A stretch of DNA of 64,000 nucleotides from Dyadobacter linearis (GTDB lineage: Bacteria > Bacteroidota > Bacteroidia > Cytophagales > Spirosomataceae): NCBI RefSeq assembly GCF_907165045.1, contig NZ_CAJRAU010000002.1, forward strand, positions 372,001-436,000, given 5' to 3'. The position numbers and the translations under genes are program-made. Shown one piece after another: positions 16,961-25,669 of this stretch. Position 1 is the first letter of the stretch. Every line of letters starts with the position of its first letter. Under the pieces are notes generated by a model. That model had not been told where the DNA came from, searched no databases, and was given only the letters and a program-made list of their open reading frames with translations.

Positions 16961-19141
16961 ATGAGAAAAATTGCCAATCAAAAATTAGTCGACCAGTCGA
17001 AATTGGATAACGTTGTCGTGTATCCGGGGGAACCTTATCCCCTTGGCGCAACGTGGGATGGAAAAGGGGTGAATTTTGCACTGTACTCCGAGCATGCGAC
17101 TGGCGTTGAACTGTGTTTGTTTGATTCACCAGAGAGTCTTACTGAAAACGTTAAGATCCGTATAAGGGAAGTTTCCCATTACGTATGGCATGTATACGTT
17201 CCCGATCTGAAACCCGGACAGCTTTACGGCTACCGCGTACACGGTCCATACGAGCCGACAGTCGGGCTGCGATTTAACCCAAACAAACTTTTGATAGATC
17301 CTTACGCCAAAGCTATTTCGGGAACGATCCAGTGGCACGATGCGCTTTTCGGTTACAAGATAGGAGACCCTGAGGAAGACCTGAGTTTCAGTGATCTGGA
17401 CAGCGCCTGCTATATTCCGAAGTCTGTTGTTATAGACCATACTTTCGACTGGGAAGATGTGAAAGCGCCTGAAATTCCGTATCACGATACTATTATTTAC
17501 GAAGCGCACGTAAAGGGTTTCACCAATCTGCATCCTGATATTCCCGAAGATATTCGGGGAACCTACGCAGGTTTGGCGCACCCGGCAAGTATCAACTATC
17601 TGAAAAAGTTGGGTATTAATGCGCTTGAATTGATGCCTGTGCACCATTTCGTATCCGACAGACATTTGAAGGAAAGAAGTCTGACCAATTACTGGGGATA
17701 CAACTCAGTCGGTTTTTTCGCGCCGGATGTGCGTTACAGCAGTTCAGGTACCCACGGCGAGCAGGTACTCGAATTTAAGAATATGGTGAAGGAAATGCAT
17801 AAGGCGGGAATCGAAGTGATACTCGATGTGGTGTACAATCACACCGGCGAGGGCAATCAAATGGGGCCGACGCTTTCTTTCAGGGGTATTGATAATATGG
17901 CATACTACCGGTTAATGGACGGTCGCTATTATATGGATTACACCGGTACCGGTAATACGTTGAATGCGCGCCTGCCGAATGTATTGCGGTTGATCATGGA
18001 CAGTTTACGCTACTGGATCACAGAAATGCACGTCGATGGTTTCCGTTTTGACCTCGCCTCCACACTGGCGCGCGAGTTACACGAAGTGGACCGTTTGAGC
18101 GCGTTTTTTGATATTATCCACCAGGATCCTATTATTTCACAGGTTAAGCTGATCGCCGAGCCTTGGGATATTGGTCAGGATGGATATCAGGTAGGTAAGT
18201 TTCCAATAGGCTGGGCAGAATGGAATGGCCGCTACCGGGATTGTATGCGCGATTACTGGCGGGGTGCAGATAGTATGCTGGCCGAATTCGCTGAACGCTT
18301 TACGGGAAGTTCCGATTTATACAAAGGGGAAGATCGTCATCCGACAGCAAGTATCAACTTCATCACTGCGCACGATGGCTTCACTTTGAATGACCTCGTA
18401 TCGTATAATGAGAAGCGTAACTTCGAAAACGGTGAAAACAATATGGATGGCGAAAGCCACAACCAATCGTGGAACTGTGGCGACGAAGGGCCTTCCGAAG
18501 ATCCCGAGGTTATCAAGCTCAGAAACCGCCAGAAGCGAAATTTCCTGACTACACTTTTTCTTTCGCAAGGTGTACCCATGCTGGTAGCAGGCGATGAGTG
18601 GGGCAGAACGCAGCAAGGGAATAACAATGCGTATTGCCAGGATAATGAGATTTCGTGGCTTAACTGGGACAAAGCCGATCAGGAGCTGCTGGATTTTACC
18701 CAAAAGCTGATCGCATTCTGTAAAGCCCACCCTACATTCCGCCGGAAACACTGGTTCCGAGGTATGCCAATTAAGGGAATAGGGCTGGAAGATATTGCCT
18801 GGTTTTTGCCCGACGGACAAGAAATGCCCGAGGAAAACTGGAACCACGATTATGCCAAATCGCTGGGTATCTTCCTGAATGGTAAGGGGATACGTCACAT
18901 GAATCCGAAAGGCGAGCCGATTTACGACGATAGCTTTTATATGATTTTTAATGCGCATTACGAACCGGTACAATACATGCTGCCGCCCGAAAAATATGGC
19001 AGTGAGTGGCGGAAAGTGATAGATACCAGCGAAAGCTACGTCAGCGAAAACGGCGAGATATTCAAGCCTGATACAGCTGTAACTGTCGATAGCCGGTCAG
19101 TCATCGTTTTTAAACATGCTTTGGAAGAACAAAAAATATGA
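16961..19141 (+). CDS. glgX: Glycogen debranching enzyme GlgX (isoamylase type)
   Basis: 726 residues. An N-terminal CBM48 domain (YPLGATWDGKGVNFALYSEHA) leads into a GH13 barrel. The catalytic triad is visible: nucleophile Asp364 in FRFDLAS, acid Glu400 in IAEPWDIG, Asp472 in TAHDGFTLNDL. NMDGESHNQSWNCGDEG is typical of the GlgX/TreX subfamily. It hydrolyses alpha-1,6 branches of glycogen or of phosphorylase limit dextrins, in the cytoplasm. The stop codon overlaps the start of treZ by 4 bp, so the two are coupled. In the trehalose-from-glycogen route, TreX (this family) feeds linear maltodextrins to TreY and TreZ; treY is not adjacent here. Confidence 0.95.
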   Translation: MRKIANQKLVDQSKLDNVVVYPGEPYPLGATWDGKGVNFALYSEHATGVELCLFDSPESLTENVKIRIREVSHYVWHVYVPDLKPGQLYGYRVHGPYEPTVGLRFNPNKLLIDPYAKAISGTIQWHDALFGYKIGDPEEDLSFSDLDSACYIPKSVVIDHTFDWEDVKAPEIPYHDTIIYEAHVKGFTNLHPDIPEDIRGTYAGLAHPASINYLKKLGINALELMPVHHFVSDRHLKERSLTNYWGYNSVGFFAPDVRYSSSGTHGEQVLEFKNMVKEMHKAGIEVILDVVYNHTGEGNQMGPTLSFRGIDNMAYYRLMDGRYYMDYTGTGNTLNARLPNVLRLIMDSLRYWITEMHVDGFRFDLASTLARELHEVDRLSAFFDIIHQDPIISQVKLIAEPWDIGQDGYQVGKFPIGWAEWNGRYRDCMRDYWRGADSMLAEFAERFTGSSDLYKGEDRHPTASINFITAHDGFTLNDLVSYNEKRNFENGENNMDGESHNQSWNCGDEGPSEDPEVIKLRNRQKRNFLTTLFLSQGVPMLVAGDEWGRTQQGNNNAYCQDNEISWLNWDKADQELLDFTQKLIAFCKAHPTFRRKHWFRGMPIKGIGLEDIAWFLPDGQEMPEENWNHDYAKSLGIFLNGKGIRHMNPKGEPIYDDSFYMIFNAHYEPVQYMLPPEKYGSEWRKVIDTSESYVSENGEIFKPDTAVTVDSRSVIVFKHALEEQKI

Positions 19142-20970
19142 AGCTCATCAACACAAAACCAGGAATTCCTGGTATCAGATTTAATCATCAGGGAGAAGCC
19201 GAAGTTCTGGTCTGGGCGCCAGAGGCGAACGAGGTGACTTTGTCAATTGAAAGTTCTGGCAAAAAAATCAGTCTGGAAAAGCTGGAATACGGATATTGGC
19301 ATTCCGAAACGACAGAAGTAAAGCCGGGCGATTCTTACCAGTTTGATTTGGGCAATGGAAAACTGTTGCCTGATCCCGCCTCACTTTTTCAGTCACAAGG
19401 CGTGCACGGCGCGTCGGAGACGGTTGACCTGAATGCTTTTCAGTGGACCGACGCGCAGTGGGTAAATCCTTCCCTTCCCGATTATATCATCTACGAAGCG
19501 CATATCGGGACATTTACTTCCGAAGGAACGCTCGCTGCTATGGAAACGCGCCTGGAATATCTGGTGGAACTGGGCATAACTGCTATTGAACTAATGCCCG
19601 TTTCGCAGTTTGCCGGTCCGCGCAACTGGGGCTACGACGGCGTTTTTCCTTATAGTGTTCAGGATTCGTATGGCGGGCCGCAGGCAATGCAAAGCTTTGT
19701 AAATGCCTGCCACGCCAAAGGAATAGCGGTAATCCTTGACATGGTTTACAACCACATGGGACCGGAAGGTAATATATTCGGGCAGTTCGGGCCATATTTT
19801 ACCAATAAATACAATACCCCCTGGGGAGAGGCGATTAATTTCGACGACGCTTGGAGCGATGCGGTGAGGCATTATTTTATCGAAAATGCATTGATGTGGT
19901 TCCGCGATTTCCATATCGACGGTTTGCGCCTCGATGCGGTTCATGCGATCAAGGATTTCAGTCCGGTGCATTTGTTGGCAGAGATGAAAATGCGCACGGA
20001 AGAACTGAGCAAATCCACAGGAAAGCAGCATTACCTGATCGTGGAAATGGATCTGAACGATACCCGCTATATCAAACCGGGCTCAGAAAATGGTTACGGA
20101 ATGGATGCGCAATGGGTGGATGAATTTCACCACGCGTTAAGGGTATCTTCCGGCCAGGAAAAAAGCGGCTATTATTCCGACTTCGACCCGATTACCTCGC
20201 TTGCTAAGTCATTCCGCGACGCTTATGTCTTCGACGGTATTTATTCCGAGCATCGCAAACGCACATTTGGGGTGAAGGCTGAGGGTTTCCCCGGACACCA
20301 GTTTATCGTTTTCTCCCAAAATCACGACCACGTTGGAAACCGTATGCTCGGCGAGCGGACGAGCCAGCTGGTGAGTTTTGAAATGCAGAAGCTGCTGGCC
20401 GGAACTGTTATCGTGAGCCCGTTTTTGCCGCTGCTGTTTATGGGGGAAGAATATAGCGAAAGTAACCCGTTCCAATATTTCGTGAGCCACACAGATCCCG
20501 AGCTTGCCGAGGCGGTAAGAAAAGGCCGGAAGAGTGAGTTTGCCGCATTTCATATTGAGGGCGACGCGCCTGATCCGGTTGGAGAGGAGACATTTAATAA
20601 CTCGACACTGCAGTGGAACCTGCTCGAACAAGAGCCGCACCAGACGATGTTCCGCTTTTACAAAGCGCTGATCAAATTAAGGAAAGAGCAGCCTGCATTA
20701 CGGTCTGCTGACAGGTCAGGCCTGGAAGTCACCGTGCCGGAAGGTTCCGAAACTATCATTTTGGAGCGGAATACCGGCGGGCAGCGCATTTTAGGTATTC
20801 TTAATTTTTCCAAAAACACGGAGGATATTACTTTGCCTGCGGGTCAAAACTGGCAGAAGCTGATTGCTTCGTCGGATGAAGAATGGAATGGGGAACAAAC
20901 TTTACCTGAAAAAACGGACGGTAAGCTGACTGTTGCGGCTGAATCGTTTTCACTATTCGCAGCCTTATAA
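19138..20970 (+). CDS. treZ: Malto-oligosyltrehalose trehalohydrolase
   Basis: 610 residues. An N-terminal CBM48-like domain (GEAEVLVWAPEANEVTLSIE) precedes a GH13 barrel with nucleophile Asp266 in GLRLDAVHAI, Glu303 in LIVEMDLND and Asp397 in SQNHDHVGNR. WGYDGVFPYSVQDSYGGP and FMGEEYSESNPFQYFVSH are hallmark stretches of trehalohydrolases as against branching enzymes. It releases trehalose from malto-oligosyltrehalose by cutting the alpha-1,4 bond next to the terminal trehalose. It overlaps glgX by 4 bp. The 3' end overlaps the convergent lipoprotein gene by 6 bp. Since TreY makes its substrate, a treY gene must exist elsewhere for the pathway to work. Confidence 0.92.
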   Translation: MKLINTKPGIPGIRFNHQGEAEVLVWAPEANEVTLSIESSGKKISLEKLEYGYWHSETTEVKPGDSYQFDLGNGKLLPDPASLFQSQGVHGASETVDLNAFQWTDAQWVNPSLPDYIIYEAHIGTFTSEGTLAAMETRLEYLVELGITAIELMPVSQFAGPRNWGYDGVFPYSVQDSYGGPQAMQSFVNACHAKGIAVILDMVYNHMGPEGNIFGQFGPYFTNKYNTPWGEAINFDDAWSDAVRHYFIENALMWFRDFHIDGLRLDAVHAIKDFSPVHLLAEMKMRTEELSKSTGKQHYLIVEMDLNDTRYIKPGSENGYGMDAQWVDEFHHALRVSSGQEKSGYYSDFDPITSLAKSFRDAYVFDGIYSEHRKRTFGVKAEGFPGHQFIVFSQNHDHVGNRMLGERTSQLVSFEMQKLLAGTVIVSPFLPLLFMGEEYSESNPFQYFVSHTDPELAEAVRKGRKSEFAAFHIEGDAPDPVGEETFNNSTLQWNLLEQEPHQTMFRFYKALIKLRKEQPALRSADRSGLEVTVPEGSETIILERNTGGQRILGILNFSKNTEDITLPAGQNWQKLIASSDEEWNGEQTLPEKTDGKLTVAAESFSLFAAL

Positions 20971-21534
20971 ATTGCGGATTTTGATCCTGATATCCTGAGG
21001 TGCAGGCTCGTCCCCGCCGAAGTAGGGCAGCAGTTTATAAGCAACGCCGACCCCGCCCGTGCAGTGTCGCGGCATACTGGTTTCCATTCCGCGGAATGTA
21101 AATAGATAAGAATTGTCGCGCAGTGCGATCTTGAAGCTGGCCGGCTCATTTAGTTCGGCGGTACCGAGTTCTTTTTCCTGCCGCGTCCCGTTCACATATA
21201 CATAAGCATAAATACGCAGTGCCCCTTCGCGCCAGTTCCAGCCGAAGCGGGCACTGTTGCTTTGGTGCCCTGAGCTGCAATCCGAAAACCCGTACAACTT
21301 ATTGATATCGTTCTGATTCTCAGGTATTGCATTCTGATAAACGCAGCTGCTGTCGAATACCGCCTGAAAATTCATGGAAGAGGAAGTGAAGGGCGTATTC
21401 AGATTATTCTCCACCTCGTGCCGGCCTTCGCGGATCGTATAAGTAACGAAATCGTCACCAAAACTAGGCGCATTGCCGATCCACTCGCAGGAGCTCAGGC
21501 CGATGATGATCAGTAAGAAAGCGATATATTTCAT
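20965..21534 (-). CDS. Hypothetical lipoprotein
   Basis: 189 residues from the second ATG (MKYIAFLLIIIGLSSC), which gives a compact signal with a lipobox LSSC, cysteine 16; the first ATG would add three residues. The mature part is predicted beta-rich with several Cys and aromatic residues (FGWNWREGALRIYAYVYVNG, YLFTFRGMETSMPRHC), compatible with an outer-membrane or periplasmic lipoprotein of unknown role. No family assigned. It converges on treZ with a 6-bp overlap of the 3' ends. Confidence 0.7.
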   Translation of the reverse strand: MKYIAFLLIIIGLSSCEWIGNAPSFGDDFVTYTIREGRHEVENNLNTPFTSSSMNFQAVFDSSCVYQNAIPENQNDINKLYGFSDCSSGHQSNSARFGWNWREGALRIYAYVYVNGTRQEKELGTAELNEPASFKIALRDNSYLFTFRGMETSMPRHCTGGVGVAYKLLPYFGGDEPAPQDIRIKIRNL

Positions 21535-21593
21535 CGGTAACATTTTAAAACCTCCATATCAACGAAAGTACGGTTCTTAAATTACCTTTTCTG

Positions 21594-22481
21594 CTATCCT
21601 TCCCTGTAAGAAGTAGGAGGTACGGTCATTTTTTTCTTGAATATCCGGGAAAAATAGAACTCGGATTCAAAGCCGGTCTTGAATGCAATTTCGGAAACTG
21701 ATAAAGAAGATTCCCGCAGCATCTGACAAGCTTTTTCTATTTTTAAATTCAAATGATATTGACCCGGAGAAGTGCCTATCACTTCTTTAAACGCTTTTCT
21801 AAACCAGCCGTAACTCACTCCGTGCTGGGCAGCCAATTTCTCCATATCGATGATATCCGTACTGTGCTCGTGGATCTGGTAGCGCATCCGGTGAACTAGC
21901 TTTTCTTTATGGGACCGCGACCGGTCGGTCATTAACGCCGACGCATAAACGAGCCCGAGCAGCTGGATCACCAGGCAGGACGATATTTGTTTGAATGCTA
22001 TTCCTTCGAATTTGAGCGTTTGAACGAGCCTGATAAATACATTGAGCAGCTCAGAATTAAAACCGATGCGGATAAGCGGACTGTCAGGTTTGAAGCATTC
22101 CTGGCGCATTAAATATTCGGAATAATGTCCGCCGAAACCCACCCAGAATTCCTCCCAGCCTGTTTCCTGAGAAGGCTTGTATCGGTGCCAAACATTCGGG
22201 AAAAGCAGAAATGCGGTACCGGCTTCTACGAGGGTCGGAGGGATGGTCTCGGTTTCAAATACGCCGCTGCCACTTGAAATATAAACGAGCTGAAATTCCT
22301 GGATCACCCTGCCTTTTTCCCAGTCAAAATAATAACTGTCCGGGTGGTTATTGTCGGGGTACAGTTTTCCCGCCGGGTGCAGGTTGTGACCAACATTCAA
22401 GATCGAGACACCCCAGTTCGGTTCCGAGTCAGCCAGCTCTTCAAGTTGTTCGGTGCTGAAATACTTTCTGTACAGTTCCAT
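21594..22481 (-). CDS. AraC-family transcriptional regulator (likely controls the divergent isomerase)
   Basis: 295 residues. The N-terminal cupin-like ligand domain (FQLVYISSGSGVFETE, AGTAFLLFPNVWHRYKP) is followed by the double helix-turn-helix (MEKLAAQHGVSYGWFRKAFKEVIGTSPGQYHLNLKIEKA cut here by function, then LSVSEIAFKTGFESEFYFSRIFKKK). Regulators of this shape generally bind a sugar and activate sugar-use genes. It is transcribed away from the arabinose-isomerase-like gene across 175 bp, the normal layout for a dedicated activator. The ligand is not determined by the sequence. Confidence 0.88.
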   Translation of the reverse strand: MELYRKYFSTEQLEELADSEPNWGVSILNVGHNLHPAGKLYPDNNHPDSYYFDWEKGRVIQEFQLVYISSGSGVFETETIPPTLVEAGTAFLLFPNVWHRYKPSQETGWEEFWVGFGGHYSEYLMRQECFKPDSPLIRIGFNSELLNVFIRLVQTLKFEGIAFKQISSCLVIQLLGLVYASALMTDRSRSHKEKLVHRMRYQIHEHSTDIIDMEKLAAQHGVSYGWFRKAFKEVIGTSPGQYHLNLKIEKACQMLRESSLSVSEIAFKTGFESEFYFSRIFKKKMTVPPTSYREG

Positions 22482-22515
22482 ATCAATATGTGCAAATAAT
22501 GAATCACTTTATTCA

Positions 22516-22547
22516 TTGACTGCGATCTTATTTATGTCCTACTTTTG
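22516..22547 (+). promoter_or_regulatory. Bacteroidota-type promoter of the isomerase gene
   Basis: TTG at 22516-22518 and an exact TAnnTTTG element, TACTTTTG, at 22540-22547, separated by 21 bp; this fits the -33/-7 pattern of the primary Bacteroidota sigma factor. Predicted transcription start about 7 bp downstream, leaving a leader of about 100 nt before the ATG at 22657. It lies in the AraC-isomerase divergent region. Confidence 0.55.
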
Positions 22548-22656
22548 CGAACCAAAGTTTCATTTAGCGGGCTCAAATCTACTAAATGCAGTTTTTAAAT
22601 CAAACAAGCTGAGCTGCGGAATCTACCTTTATTATTTCGAATTTGTATTTTTTGAT

Positions 22657-24096
22657 ATGGTAAGTCACAGCAGCTACCGGCTTAAAGTCGGGCTTTTCGG
22701 CATCGGATTACAAGCCTATTGGGAACAGTTTGACGGGCTGGAAGAAAGGCTCAAAGGCTACCTGGAAACCGTTTCCGAAAAGCTGGGCAGTTTTGGCGCT
22801 GAGATCGTCAACCTCGGGTTGATCGATTCGCCCGAAAAAGCGCTCGACGCCGGGCACGAGTTCCGGCGCGCCGACGTGGACCTGCTGTTTTTGTATGTTA
22901 CCACCTACGCACTTTCCGCCACTGTACTTCCGGTAGTCCGCCGCGCAAAAGTGCCGGTGATCGTATTGAACCTGGCGCCCGAAGCAGCTATCGACTACAA
23001 ATGGTTTAACCAACTCGGCGACAGGACCAAAATGACTGGCGAGTGGCTGGCTTACTGCTCCGCGTGCCCCGTGCCCGAGATTGCGAACGTATTCAACCGC
23101 GCAAAAATCCCGTTTAGCCAGATTACCGGAATGCTCCACGACGATCCGCTTGCCTGGGATGAGGCGAGGGAATGGATCGAAGCGGCGCAGGTAGCCCATA
23201 TTATGACGCACAATCGGCTGGGGGTAATGGGCAATTATTATGGAGGAATGCTCGATATTTATTCTGACCTCACTTTGCAAACTGCCACTTTCGGCGGACA
23301 TATTGAAGTGATTGAGGTAGACGAACTTTCTGCATTGCGTGAGCAGGTAAGTGAACCAGAAGTCAAACAGATGCTGGCGACATTTCACTCGACCTTTGAG
23401 ATCAAGGAAGATTGCGCTGAAATTGAGCTGGATAGAGCTGCAAAAACAGCTGTGGCCTTGGACAAGCTCGTTGAAAAATATCAGCTGGGTTCGATGGCAT
23501 ATTATCATAAAGGTACCGGCAATGCATGGAATGAAAATACCATGAGCTCTGTGATATTAGGCAACTCACTGCTCACAGCCCGCGGTATTCCAGTCGCCGG
23601 CGAATATGAAATCAAGAATGCGCAGGCGATGAAAATTATGGATAGTTTCGGCGCAGGCGGTTCATTTACAGAATATTATGCAATGGATTTTAACGATGAT
23701 ATTGTATTAATGGGCCACGACGGACCGGGACATATTGCGATTGCGGAAGGAAAAACAAAAGTCCGGCCGCTGTATGTGTATCATGGAAAAGTCGGGAATG
23801 GGCTGTCTGTGGAAATGAGCGTGAAGCACGGGCCGGTTACATTGCTTTCGGTGGTAGAAACGGTGGATGGAAAGGTGATTTTGCTCGTCGCAGAGGGAGA
23901 ATCAGTCGCCGGTCCGGTCCTTGAAATTGGTAATACCAACAGCCGCTACCGTTTCTCTTTGGGCGCGCGGAAATTTGTAGCATGCTGGAACGGTCACGGT
24001 CCGGCTCACCATTGTGCAGTAGGAATAGGGCATATCAGCTCCAAAATCAGCAAGTTGGGTCAGTTATTGGGTATTGAGACAAGGATAGTTTGCTAG
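22657..24096 (+). CDS. L-arabinose/L-fucose isomerase-like protein with altered metal site
   Basis: 479 residues from the ATG at 22657; a 68-residue upstream extension runs through the promoter and is rejected. The length and the C-terminal half match arabinose isomerases: AGEYE, GGSFTEYYAMDF (Glu339), VYHGKVGNG (His376) and GPAHHCAVG (His451/452). These line up with Glu306, His350 and His450 of E. coli AraA. The region equivalent to E. coli Glu333 reads MGHDGPGHI (His354-Asp355), so the fourth Mn-binding carboxylate is absent or replaced. The protein may therefore isomerise a different aldose or bind its metal differently. A divergent AraC regulator upstream supports a role in sugar use. Cytoplasmic. 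Confidence 0.82.
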   Translation: MVSHSSYRLKVGLFGIGLQAYWEQFDGLEERLKGYLETVSEKLGSFGAEIVNLGLIDSPEKALDAGHEFRRADVDLLFLYVTTYALSATVLPVVRRAKVPVIVLNLAPEAAIDYKWFNQLGDRTKMTGEWLAYCSACPVPEIANVFNRAKIPFSQITGMLHDDPLAWDEAREWIEAAQVAHIMTHNRLGVMGNYYGGMLDIYSDLTLQTATFGGHIEVIEVDELSALREQVSEPEVKQMLATFHSTFEIKEDCAEIELDRAAKTAVALDKLVEKYQLGSMAYYHKGTGNAWNENTMSSVILGNSLLTARGIPVAGEYEIKNAQAMKIMDSFGAGGSFTEYYAMDFNDDIVLMGHDGPGHIAIAEGKTKVRPLYVYHGKVGNGLSVEMSVKHGPVTLLSVVETVDGKVILLVAEGESVAGPVLEIGNTNSRYRFSLGARKFVACWNGHGPAHHCAVGIGHISSKISKLGQLLGIETRIVC

Positions 24097-24140
24097 CTAA
24101 ACCCACACTTCCATTTTTACCCACATTGCTGCAAAAAGAA

Positions 24141-24169
24141 AGCCGGATTCAGAAATTCTGAACCCGGCT
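24141..24169 (-). terminator. Terminator of the small minus-strand ORF
   Basis: A GC-rich hairpin: AGCCGG-TTCAG (24141-24152) pairs with CTGAA-CCGGCT (24158-24169) with a bulge. On the minus strand it is followed by TTCTTTTTG. On the plus strand no T-run follows, so it mainly serves the minus-strand small gene, though it may also stop isomerase transcripts. Confidence 0.65.
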
Positions 24170-24205
24170 CTCGGTCTAATCACAATAAACACAAAGACTT
24201 ACACT

Positions 24206-24379
24206 CTAATTTTCACTTTGCTTATTAAGGCTATGGTGATCCTTCTGATTATTGGTAATGTGATTACCTTTCACCATTTCCTCTTCCTTGTGCCTACTGT
24301 CCAAATTGTCTTTGTTTTCAGGCCTTGCCCGGGGATTCTGGCTTTGACTCATCGTCCCCGAATTCTGTGACTGTCTCAT
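24206..24379 (-). CDS. Small hydrophilic protein (57 residues)
   Basis: An ORF below the usual length cut-off: ATG at 24377-24379, TAG at 24206-24208. The product is very hydrophilic and apparently disordered, rich in Gln, Asn, Ser, His and Lys (MRQSQNSGTMSQSQNPRARP at the start, DHHSLNKQSEN at the end), with no Cys, Trp or Phe. It has its own terminator 37 bp downstream and a 77-bp gap from the methyltransferase gene upstream, so it looks like an independent unit. Small proteins of this composition are often stress-induced in Bacteroidota, but no family is recognised. It explains most of the otherwise empty 360 bp between the isomerase and the methyltransferase. Confidence 0.55.
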   Translation of the reverse strand: MRQSQNSGTMSQSQNPRARPENKDNLDSRHKEEEMVKGNHITNNQKDHHSLNKQSEN

Positions 24380-24456
24380 GACAACTGTTTGTTTGATTAT
24401 GGTCTTAATAATCTAATTATCGTGCCAAAGATTCCAGTCAAAAGACTATAATGCTT

Positions 24457-25635
24457 TTATTCAGTCGGCGTAATTGTGCGTCTGGTACCTTCATAAAGCT
24501 CGTATTCCAGTAAACGACAGTCGATTTTACCAGAATAAAACTCAATTCTGCGCTTGGCTTTCAAGCCGATCTTCTTGGCCAGATCCAGGTTTCCAGTGAA
24601 GATGTAACCGGAATATCCTCCACACTTTTGTTTCATAAAATCACCAATTCGTCCATAAGTCTCTTCAAGTTCCTGCTCTTCGCCCAACCGCTCGCCGTAT
24701 TCCGGATTGACAAAAAAGACACCCTTATTTTCCTGTGGAATCTCTGTATCAGCAAAATCGCAAACCGAAAACTCAATCATATTTGCTACTCCGGCAGCAA
24801 TTGCGTTCTTCTTCGCATTCTCAATCGCTTTCTCGCTATGGTCGGTTGCGATGATCCTCAAACCGGGAGCCTCGGTAATCTGGGCTTCCACTTTGTCCTG
24901 TTCTGCATAATAAAACTCTTCGTCGTAACCGTGGAAATACATGAAAGAGTAATTATTCCTGAAAAGGCCGGGTTTGCTGTTGGTCGCGATCAATGCAGCC
25001 TCGATCGCCAGCGTGCCCGCGCCGCACATTGGATTAATGAATGCAGATTTCCTGTCCCACTTACTCGCCAGGATAGTAGCTGAGGCGAGCGATTCGAGCA
25101 TAGGCGCCTGTCCCGGGATTTTGCGGTAACCGTGGCGCGCGATCGTTTCTCCCGATGTATCAATAAAGATCTCAGCCTGGTCTTCTTTCCAGAAAAGATG
25201 TATCACAGCCCGGTCCATTTCAGAGCCGGAAGAAGGCCGAATGCCCTTTTTAGCCCTGATCCGGTCAACAATCGCATCTTTTACCTTCACATTCACGAAC
25301 ATCGAGTTGTTGACAGTTTCATTGTGAACGTTGCTGGTTACGGAGAAAAAACCGTCTTCCGGCAAAAGATCTTCCCAAGGTATTTCAGATAAAAAGCGGT
25401 ACACGTCGGTCGCATTCCGGGAAGTGAATTTACCCAGACTATACAACACCTGACTTGCGCAGTATAGGTTTATATTCAATCTGATACAGTCATTTGCTGT
25501 ACCTGTAATGCGGAGGCCGGTCGCAAACGTTTCTTCTACCTCATAGCCGAGTTCCTTTACTTCCTGTTCCAGAAAAGGAGCCAGGCGACGGTAGCACGTA
25601 ATGATGATATTGGCCGGGGTATTATATATTGACAT
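24457..25635 (-). CDS. THUMP-domain RNA guanine-N2 methyltransferase (RlmL/RlmK-N-like)
   Basis: 392 residues. An N-terminal THUMP/ferredoxin-like RNA-binding half (ITCYRRLAPFLEQEVKELGY, then FSVTSNVHNETVNNSMFVNVKVKDAIVDRI) is followed by a Rossmann methyltransferase: FINPMCGAGTLAIEAALIA for SAM binding, ATDHSEKAIENAKKNAIAAGV, and the active-site motif as FVNPEYGERLG. It matches COG0116 proteins, which methylate G in 23S rRNA (RlmL, m2G2445 in E. coli). Oddity: the usual NPPY is NPEY. Without the C-terminal RlmK half of E. coli RlmKL, it is the single-function form. It is separated from the upstream flavoprotein by 34 bp on the same strand. Confidence 0.85.
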   Translation of the reverse strand: MSIYNTPANIIITCYRRLAPFLEQEVKELGYEVEETFATGLRITGTANDCIRLNINLYCASQVLYSLGKFTSRNATDVYRFLSEIPWEDLLPEDGFFSVTSNVHNETVNNSMFVNVKVKDAIVDRIRAKKGIRPSSGSEMDRAVIHLFWKEDQAEIFIDTSGETIARHGYRKIPGQAPMLESLASATILASKWDRKSAFINPMCGAGTLAIEAALIATNSKPGLFRNNYSFMYFHGYDEEFYYAEQDKVEAQITEAPGLRIIATDHSEKAIENAKKNAIAAGVANMIEFSVCDFADTEIPQENKGVFFVNPEYGERLGEEQELEETYGRIGDFMKQKCGGYSGYIFTGNLDLAKKIGLKAKRRIEFYSGKIDCRLLEYELYEGTRRTITPTE

Positions 25636-25669
25636 CGGAAATTATGAGCGTTAATGGCCTGCAAACATA

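Noticed and set aside
22453..22656. 68-residue N-terminal extension of the isomerase
   Set aside because: It overlaps the divergent regulator start and an exact -7 promoter element; the fold begins at the ATG at 22657.
22708..23508. 266-residue minus-strand ORF inside the isomerase gene
   Set aside because: Fully antisense to a well-supported gene, with no family motif and a composition typical of a shadow frame.
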